A stretch of 64,000 bases of DNA, taken from contig OZ020518.1 of the NCBI GenBank assembly GCA_963971425.1, positions 2,058,263-2,122,262 of the forward strand, given 5' to 3'. Source of the stretch: Bryoerythrophyllum caledonicum (lineage: Eukaryota > Streptophyta > Bryopsida > Pottiales > Pottiaceae). The first letter of the stretch is position 1; each line of letters opens with the position of its first letter. Shown here piece after piece: positions 56,601-64,000 of the stretch. The translations under genes and the position numbers were made by a program. The notes beneath the pieces were generated by a model. It saw nothing but the letters and a program-made list of their open reading frames with translations, did no database searches and had not been told where the DNA came from.

Positions 56601-58017
56601 TTGCCATGCATCAAGGTATGCCACTCTTGATGATTATTGCATAATTGCATTAACATGAATAAGAACTCCACTCTTATTCTCAAGATACTTAAGTTATGCT
56701 CACTCACACTTGAGATTCTATTAAGTACTTATGCACTACAATCCTTATGCATTAAGTCACTTAATTTCGTATCATCTCCATTAATCTTCACACTTGTGAT
56801 TAATGCTCCAACACACACAAGGTCACACACACACAACCTTAGTAGTTAGGGTATTTCCCTAACTTATTTTATGAAGAATAAATAAACAATGCATTAATGC
56901 ATGGGAATTTTATCCACAATTAATACCTAATGCATGCACTTGCATTTACACAACACAATGTCAAATTTAGTGAATGAAGATCACATATTATTGCAATTAT
57001 ATATATGACTCAAGTCACACACAAGACTCTATATATGCAAATTCAATAGTAATTATATATTCATATATAAAATTAAATACTCTTACAACATTAAGAGTCA
57101 TCAACTAGTTTTTTCACCTAAAACTAGGACTTACTCCAATCTTCCTCCAAGGAATTTCTACGGTAATGGCAAAGAATGCTAAAAATTCAAGCTAGTCATT
57201 CTACTCAACATCCAAGAGGTACACTTCTTGACAAGAGGTTTTCCCTATCATTAACCATTAAGATTAATTCCACTAAATCTTCACATCTCTTTATATCTAT
57301 TCATGAAAAGGTACACCCTATCCAAAGGGTGCGAGTTCAACCCTTTTCCCATTATTTCCTAATTCTTGGATATAAATAGGTACTTTCCAATAAATTAACT
57401 GCTTAGTGTAAACATAATCATTAATTATTTAATTCTCCATATATTTGTAACCCTTTTTACATTTAATTTTTGAAAAAAAACTATTTTTGTCATTTTGGCC
57501 CTACATTTCTCTCAGCACTTTCCCAGTTCATTTGGAGATTCTCAATGCCAGTTCTGCGAGAATAAGGAGATGAAGGTCATTGGGGATGCGGGGCAAAAGG
57601 TTGTGGTTCTCCTTTTGCTGAATGGCTTTGATCTTGACTCCGAGCAGTCATTGTTCAAGCTTTTTATGGCTAATAATTGTGTGCGTGCTTGCACTAAGCC
57701 TTTTGATTTGAATCCTTTGACAAAGATATGGTGTGTTGCCCAAGCCAACACACCTCTTGCAGGCCGATTTCCGACATACCTCAAATTGGCGGAGATTGTT
57801 GTGGTGATGGTTTTGGGCTCAATTGAAGATGAGAGAACACTTCAGTTCTCTCACCTTCTTGAAGTCTCGTCTTGGTAACGCACTTGATGATCACTTGGGG
57901 TTGGTAGTTGGTATGTTTTCGCAGAGACTTTTTGAGTTGGAGACGTTTTCATATGAAGAAGCATTTCAGCTGTGGTTTAAGACCACGGAGGGATATCGTT
58001 ATGGGTCTAAGGAGTAG
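53620..58017 (+). pseudogene. hAT-superfamily transposase, broken and interrupted by an LTR
   Basis: Parts in order: a BED/TTF-like zinc finger (about 53641-53839: REYDLKRRFYREWAAWFPW, VKCIVC, then H...C), ending at a donor CAAG/GTAC; a linker (about 53969-54290) with a TAG where Gln is expected near 54078; the catalytic core (54617-55030) with ISCDEVMAVDNSSW, LLSFGADEHAVFQGH and VHCFVHRYNLA; YPQCWMQENS near 55510; and after the 55529-57505 insertion, the hAT C-terminal dimerisation region (about 57760-58000: FPTYLKLAEI, GSIEDER, FSSLTFLKSRL, LVVGMFSQRLFELETF). A frameshift separates GSIEDER from FSSLTF. hAT transposases cut and paste DNA with 8-bp duplications. This one has stops, frameshifts and an insertion. 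Terminal repeats were not found. Confidence 0.8.
55529..57505. mobile_element. Probable solo LTR inserted in the hAT gene
   Basis: The insert starts TGTAG and ends CTACA, a perfect inverted terminal pentamer of the TG...CA type, and is flanked by ATTCT and TTTCT (4 of 5 matching), fitting a 5-bp duplication. Removing it together with one flank copy joins WMQENS to LSTFPVHLEILNAS in frame, which restores the expected hAT sequence. It is 1977 bp, non-coding, and very rich in CTTAAG. No internal retroelement domain is present, hence a solo LTR. Confidence 0.75.
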
Positions 58018-58936
58018 GATGCTTGTGTAGAAGATTTTCTACCTTTACTTCTTTGTGTTTTAATTTTTGGGTAGTAGACCAAAATGTTGAGCTTTTATGC
58101 ATCTTAATATTTTTCCATCACTTGCATTTTCAAGTTCTGTGCATTGTATTTGAATTAAAAATAACAGTATTTGTGTTGCAGCTATCGGTGGCATGTGTAT
58201 ATTATTCAACATTATGGATGGGCATGGGTGGATGATGTATTTTTGTGGGTGGGGTGGGCTATGGGCAGACAAGAATGCCGGAGCTCTAGAATGGCTTTGT
58301 ATCACATGAGTTGAATGAGTTGAGAGTGGGCATGTCTGAGGCCGTGGATTGCTCATTTTGTGGAATGCTTATACTGTAGATTGCTCATATTGTGGGTTTA
58401 GAATGATGTGGATTTAGAATGTGAGGCAGCTTCATGTTGTCTTTTGCGGCTTGAATTTCCTTGAAAATTTCTTGTTTAGGAGCCTGAATTCTTATATGAT
58501 TTTGTGGACAGTGGCCAAATTACACTCTACAAAATTTTGGAATCGCCATATTGCACTTTCACAGTAGTTTTGATTAGCCAAAAACACGATTTAGGAAAAA
58601 AAAAAAGGAATCGCCAATCTATTTTTCTTAATTTTCTTATATGGTGCCAAATTGCTTCATTTTGTTGGCCTTGGCGGCCAACTGATATCCTTCATCCATA
58701 GTTCCATGGAGCCAAAACTGCCCTGTTGCTAGTCCGAGCATAGCCATTGTAGCTATCCACTCAAAATGAAAAAAAAAAGTTGATCAGAAGCTACAAAGCG
58801 CCTGCATGTGATGGATGGGGCCATGGGATCAAGTCAGAGTCAATGGGAAAGTGTAACGTTTGCCCTCCATCATGGGGACATGCACCAACTGGGGACTGGA
58901 AAACACTGCATTCAAATGTAAACGCAAATACATATA
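58018..58936. other. Sequence downstream of the hAT remnant
   Basis: The first few hundred bases may be the 3' end of the hAT element. No gene, terminal repeat or RNA was recognised. Confidence 0.35.
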
Positions 58937-59290
58937 AGGTAAGCTCCCCTAAAACCGACACCTTAAAGAATGTGCATATATGGAGAGAGGAGATAATTAT
59001 ACTATTATTTTCAAGTGATAGCCAATAGAATTGCAGTTTCAACCCAAGTGATTTCATATTCTTCCAATGAAAATTGAATTAGTTATGAATTTTCAAACTG
59101 TGCAGCCATGTCTCGTGGGTGGCCAACAATAGGTACTCCCCATAAACAACAACCAAAAATAAGGGTCTTGACTAATAGCAAATCTACATTTAGAGCTGAG
59201 TTGGTGGTAATGGGATGGAAGAGGGTTGGATATACCCCAATATTATAGGTGTTGGCTATGGGTTTTGGTTGGTTATGGTGAAGCTTACCT
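58937..59290 (-). repeat. Dispersed MITE family, copy 2 (inverted)
   Basis: This matches 46736-47077 in reverse orientation over its full length of about 350 bp (for example AATGTGCATATATGGAGAGA and GGTTGGATATACCCC against their complements). Its ends, AGGTAAGCTCCCC and GAAGCTTACCT, form short inverted repeats. Confidence 0.8.
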
Positions 59291-59491
59291 AATATGTAGA
59301 CCATACAATTATTGCAAGACATGTCAACTCCTACTCAATTCATCCAATTATACAAAATCTCAGATGACATTATAGTAAGTTCCACATCTTATTTCATTGT
59401 GCGCTTTCATCCATTCTTAAGGACTTGAAAACTCATTGAATCTAAATCTAAGCTCCAAGAGATTTAGACCAGAAGTTAAGGGATTTGCCTA

Positions 59492-59907
59492 TTGACCCCG
59501 GTCGAGTGTTGAGCCGAGCCATAGGCTCGGCAGGGCTTGAGAGGGGTGGGACAATACCTGGCCCTATTTTGATAAAAGGGCCTAATTTGATCCATGAAAG
59601 GACTCCATAGGGTCAGCCCTTTTTTTTGGACCCGTGTCCCTCTTACTCGTTGCACTGCAGAGGCCAGTTTTTGGAGGGACGAAGCTCGAGAGGTCAGATT
59701 TCTGACAATCCACCGAAATTTCGCCAAAAAAAAAGCCCCGCACAGGGTATTTTGGGACCACAAGCTCCAATTTCGGCAAAAAAATTCCAAAAAAAATCTC
59801 TAGGATCCTAAAACGGGCACGGCCAGAAAAATGGACCCACCCGAGGGTGAGGTTTGGTGCAACGCTCGACGAGGCTGAGGTTTGGTGCAACTCTCGACCA
59901 GGGTCAA
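59492..59907. mobile_element. TA-flanked MITE
   Basis: The left end TTGACCCCGGTCGAGTGTTG pairs with the right end CAACTCTCGACCAGGGTCAA, with TA on both outer sides. The element is 416 bp. Near the right end a direct duplication, GAGGTTTGGTGCAAC, occurs twice. It has no coding capacity; ORFs crossing it are incidental. Confidence 0.7.
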
Positions 59908-60257
59908 TAAGGAGATCCGAAGTTGGGGTTCTAAAGACTCCCATCAGGGTCACATACCGGAAGAAAGTTGTTTGTTGAATTGCTTGTGCCTTGGCTCATT
60001 GGAATGTACAGCAGTGTCAATATAATGTACCGAAGTTGAAAGCATGAGGCATAACATTATGTGTCTAAAGAATTCAGGTCAATCATACAACCGCCAATTC
60101 CCTGCACCTGCATAGTAATCTTACCAGAGGACAAGGGCGGAGTGAAGAATGTCATTATGTGTATGAGAGAGGGCTACCTTAACCTGTTAACGACGAACAA
60201 GCCCAATTTGGACGGCCATAGCTATTTTCGAACACACGACTTGCCGAATCAACCCCA

Positions 60258-60422
60258 CCATCCTCGTGTGTCCACATTCGCCTTTCCCAACCATCCTCGT
60301 GTGTCCACATTCGCCTTTCCCGACCATCCTCGTGTGTCCACATTCACCTTTCCCGACCATCCTCGTGTGTCCACATTCGCCTTTCCCAACCATCCTCGTG
60401 TATCCACATTCGCCTTTCCCGA
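60258..60422. repeat. 33-bp minisatellite, five copies
   Basis: Five nearly identical 33-bp units starting CCATCCTCGTGTGTCCACAT occur at 60258, 60291, 60324, 60357 and 60390. They lie 26 bp beyond the stop codon of the permease gene, so within its likely 3' UTR. The period is divisible by three and opens frames on both strands, but no gene uses them. Confidence 0.95.
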
Positions 60423-60448
60423 TTTGGTTTTCGCCGGCTGAATTGAAC

Positions 60449-62862
60449 TTAGGCTACATCGTCATCGAGGTTGAAGATCTCTCGGACGGGCCCTTTGAAC
60501 CAGTGGCGCGCATCCACGACCCACCAGCCCATGACGAGGAAGAGCACCACGCCCAGCGCCACGGGCGCGTAGTTGAAGGTCTCCAGCTTGATGGGGTAGG
60601 ACGTGGGCAGCAGGAACACCACGCAAGTGTAGCAGATCCACAGAAACGCCACCAGGCACACCCACCGGCTGGCGCCGCCCATGTGGAACGGCCCCCGCTT
60701 GAACTTCTCCGACTTGATCACCATGCGCGCGAAGATGGGCACCGCGTACCCGCCGACCCACCCGATGGTGCAGATGGACGTGATGGCTGTGAACACCACG
60801 TTCAGCTTCAGGATCGGCAGGCCCAGCACAATCGCAAACGCCGCCGCGAACCACACCGCGTTCACAGGCACCTGCACGCTCCGGTTCACCTTCCGCAGCT
60901 GCTTGGAGTATGGCACTCCTCCGTCCCGCGAGAGCGCATACACCTGGGAAGGCGACCAAAGACTAGTGAGACCAGAGATGTGACAGAGCCTGTGTATGTC
61001 AACACAGAGAGCGAGGTCCAAAGTGGTAACTACTTTTGGGTTCACGCTGGAACTCAATAGTATTCTCATTCACTCATGCATGCTGCTGGCTTTATCTTGT
61101 TGGATACTCTCTCGGCCTAGTTACCCTTCCGAGTAGTTTATGATGTGTTGAATGATTAGCTAGTGGTTGTCCTTAGGGTGCAGAATCTGGTACTTACAAC
61201 GCGAGCTGCACTGGTGGTGATGGAAAGGCCAGCGAAGAAGAATGAGCCCCAGATGACACACAGGAGGATGATGGCTCCTGTGCCGCTCTGGTAGCGCCCA
61301 TAGAATGCGTCGTACAGTATTTGAGCAGGGACAAAAGCACCTCCTGTTTCATTTGTGGTGTCGTACAAATAACTCGGGTCCTGGAAAACAGCAGCAGTGA
61401 TTTTGTAACATTTTTCTTTCTACAACTAGGAGCAACAAACGAGGTGTGTGTGCTTACCTGAATACTAAAGATGAGAGCCAGGATGAAGGCCCAACCGAAG
61501 ATGGAAATCATCCCAATGCTGGAAAGAATTGCAATAGGACCATTCCTGTCGGCGTTTCTAGTCTCCTCCGTCAGATGGGCAGCGGCATCATACCCGTAGA
61601 GGGAATACTGGCTCACCAGAAAAGCCATCATAACAGCATACACAGGATTCGAGATACCTGTCGTATCTGACGCGATATCCATCTTCGTAAACACGTAGGA
61701 GGCAGACTGAGTGGTCGGCGCTACCAAGGGCAGCATGATGACAATCAAAGTCCCTCCCAAAACCTGAGACAAAGGTCCAGACTATTAAAATCCAGGTGAA
61801 AAGAGTCATAACAGAAAGACCAGGAGAGATTTCGCACCTGCCACCACATGGAAACGATATCAATGAGAGCGATGAGATTGAGAGCAAAGCTGTTGAGCAC
61901 GGCCCAGATGAGACAGAGGCCGATATAAACTGCGAGAAATACACCTCGAGGTGCGAAGTAGCCGCCATTCTTGTTAGTCCCCGTTGAGAGCAGAATGATA
62001 TTCTGCAAGGTTTGCGTTCCTGCATACGCCTATCCACAAGCAATGTTACACTATGATGGTGAGAGTGGATCCACAATAACGAGTCACAGCCTATAATTAC
62101 CTGCGTTCCAATGCCCGCGATCAAACCAATCGCTTCAAGCCACGCACAAATCCATGATGCCAATGGTCCCCATTTCGGCCCAGACAAATGAGCCGCCCAA
62201 AAATACAGCGATCCTGTCGTCTGTCAACAAACGCAAACCATGATAAAGAAGAAAACTCAACGCACGGGATATGAACATAAACGTAACCCTATCTAAATTT
62301 TCTAGGTGAAGGAGAGAAGCAACGTACTGGGAAACTGCTGCAGATTTCCGCCCTGCACATCATAGGCCATTCACTATTAGAACATCTTCTTACAAAAATT
62401 TAATCTGCCAATGAAAGAACATAGAAGCTGATCTTACATTGCCAAGCCGACGAACCACGTGAAGAAGGAAACCACTACCCAGCCCCACAACACGGGAGCT
62501 GGCCCCGCGTAGATGAAACTGATCCCGAAGAGCGGGACGATTCCCGTGAACAACGACATAGTCGAAAACGCAATCGCCAGGCACTTGAAGAGCGTCTTCA
62601 CATCACATCCACGATTCATTCCCCATCAGACATGCGCACAAGAAAGAAAGAAAGAAAGAAAGAAGGGGAAAAAGGCCGCGGGTGCGCGAATTAAGGGAAA
62701 CAGTAGTAGTACCATCTCGCGCCGGAGCTCCTGCTTGTACCCCAGTTCATTGAGGCGGCGCTCCCCGGTGTCCATCTCCCCCGCGGCAGCCGCGCTCTTC
62801 TTGCGTGCCATATCCTCCCCGCTCCTCATGGTCGCCAGCAACGACGTCGACTCCCCTTGCAT
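60449..62862 (-). CDS. Amino acid permease of the APC superfamily, BAT1-like
   Basis: Eight minus-strand exons, 62862-62713, 62595-62438, 62352-62328, 62220-62101, 62029-61838, 61763-61458, 61380-61198 and 60943-60449, give 542 residues with consistent phases. The N-terminal cytosolic part ends in RRLNELGYKQEL, typical of BAT1/GABA-permease proteins. About twelve hydrophobic segments follow, including FGISFIYAGPAPVLWGW, AEICSSFPTTGSLYFWAA, YDAAAHLTEETRNADRNGP and RVVYALSRDGGVPYS, the hallmark loops of this APC subfamily. Members exchange or import amino acids such as GABA, alanine and glutamate across plasma or organelle membranes; the substrate here is not determined. Exon 3 is only 25 nt. 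The start ATG lies a few bases after a likely acceptor (TTTGCAG/GTCAG), so a 5' UTR intron is probable. Confidence 0.93.
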
Positions 62863-62868
62863 CTGACC

Positions 62869-63409
62869 TGCAAACCAGAAAAGCAAATCATCAGAACCCC
62901 AGACCTAGCAGTAAATCCCCCCAAACCACGCCAATTCTCATGTGCTAGCCCCCAGCAGCTCATCCCCCAAAACCCCCCCTCCTCCTCATCCTCCTCCTTC
63001 ACTCCAAAACTGTCGTAAAAACTCATGACGAGGCAAAAATACAGCAAAAAAGGGGGGTTTTTAGGAGGCGGGGATGAAATCCAAGAAAGAAGGAGTGAGA
63101 GAGCCAATTCTCGTATACTATCCCCCAGCTCATCACCAAAATGTGTCTCCCTCTCCTCCTCCTCCTTCACTCTAAAATTTAGACAAGAATACAAGAGGAG
63201 GGGGAGGAAACTCAAGAAAGAAGGAGTGAGAGAGCCAATTCTCGTATACTAGCCCCCAGCTCATCACTCCCTCTGTAAAAACTCACAATGAGGGCAAGAA
63301 TACAGCAGAAAAGAGGAGGAGGGGGAGGAAATTCAGGAAAGAAGGAGAGGGGAATCGACAAGGCATGCAAGGTGGGCGGGGGGAGGAAGGGAGGAAGCCA
63401 TCTCACCTG
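62869..63409 (-). other. Probable 5' UTR intron of the permease gene with internal repeats
   Basis: On the minus strand a donor CCCCAG/GTGAGATGG near 63410 and the acceptor near 62868 define an intron of about 540 bp. It contains three copies of a segment starting GCCAATTCTC, then TAGCCCCCAGC and CTCATC (near 62930, 63099 and 63234), each followed by a purine-rich stretch such as GAGGAGGGGGAGGAAA. Confidence 0.5.
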
Positions 63410-63850
63410 GGGCGGAATGAGGAGGGGGAGGGCGTGGAGGGGCGATATAGCAGCGCACGGAGATGGGGTGCACCGGCGGCGTAACAGACGCAGCTGCAGT
63501 GCGGGTTGACCCAAGGGCCACCCGCGACTACCGTTGTCGAATTCGCACCTGCGTGACGTGAGGGGCGACGAGCGACCGGTGCGATCTGGCACTCACGAGT
63601 AGCGTGGCCGCGGTGTGCATGTCCTTTTCTCTCCCTCTCTCGGGAACACACTTGAGTTAGCGCCCGCCTTCAAACTGCCTAAGCCTGTCTCTTTTCCCAC
63701 GCCTGCCTGCCTCGCGCGCTCGGGGACCTCGCTGCCGCCGCTCTCTCCTCCCGCACGCGCCGTCGCGCTCTCAGATTCTTCGCAAAACCTTGCTGCGATC
63801 GTCTTCGTCTGCAGAAAAGTGCAACGCCCCGAGACGTATCCCGCAACAAC
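63410..63850 (-). promoter_or_regulatory. 5' UTR exon and GC-rich promoter region of the permease gene
   Basis: The minus-strand leader begins somewhere near 63640-63660, where the sequence turns GC- and CpG-rich (63690-63860). No convincing ORF lies in this region. The last 150 bases of the window are AT-rich without features. Confidence 0.4.
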
Positions 63851-64000
63851 CCTTCGTGCGGGTCACGAGTTTCGTACCTAATTAACGTCAAAATACCTTA
63901 AACCGACACTTTAGTGATTTTGTGTTTCAAAAGTTGAGACTTAATTGCAAAAAAAATATGCTTGGGTAGAGAAATAAGGTTCTGATTTGTGAGAGAAAAA

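Noticed and set aside
59582-59953. A 123-residue minus-strand frame
   Set aside because: It lies almost entirely within a non-coding MITE and has no recognisable domain.
60462-60959. Second minus-strand frame of 165 residues in permease exon 8
   Set aside because: It is a shifted frame over the well-supported permease exon, with Arg/Ala/Gly-biased composition.
60266-61060. A 264-residue plus-strand frame over the permease 3' end
   Set aside because: It arises from the 33-bp repeat plus the antisense of permease exon 8, which is GC-rich in third positions.

Overview
The window is nuclear DNA of a land plant. It contains five intact multi-exon genes with canonical GT-AG introns of about 80 to 750 bp, lying in a long repeat-rich background. 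Plant-typical products include a C3H41-type CCCH/RRM protein, AP2-type modules, a SPLAYED-class SWI/SNF ATPase and a BAT1-like amino acid permease. Compact introns, a hAT family of a kind I associate with mosses, liverworts and ferns, and a possible piggyBac-like element lean towards a non-flowering lineage such as a bryophyte or lycophyte, but the species cannot be fixed from sequence alone. Every exon junction below was placed by hand from splice sites, reading frame and phase. Layout: 1-3500 is the 3' part of a decayed LINE with RNase H, a CCHC knuckle and an R2-like endonuclease, followed by a second ORF and a poly(A) tract. 3500-8350 has no recognisable gene and includes a 2.4-kb AT-rich degenerate repeat field. 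8450-10250 is a decayed Ty3/Gypsy integrase followed by a PHD-like finger. 12140-16295 is a C3H41 homologue. 17111-21418 is a protein with five tandem AP2-like modules, the most unusual gene here. 21420-25400 holds repeats, including a large foldback. 26463-39069 is the SPLAYED-type remodeller. 39378-40248, on the minus strand, is a small EGF-like membrane protein convergent with it. 41000-60430 is repeat territory: a Harbinger-like MITE, a SEC61-alpha fragment, several TA- or TTAA-flanked inverted-repeat elements, a dead Tc1 transposon and a hAT gene interrupted by a probable solo LTR. 60449-62862, minus strand, is the permease, with a 33-bp minisatellite just after its stop codon. The genes do not form an operon-like unit. 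Three of the five (C3H41, AP2 repeats, SPLAYED) concern RNA or chromatin/DNA binding, and the other two are membrane proteins. The transposable elements show Trp, Gln and Arg codons turned into stops, consistent with decay of methylated cytosines.
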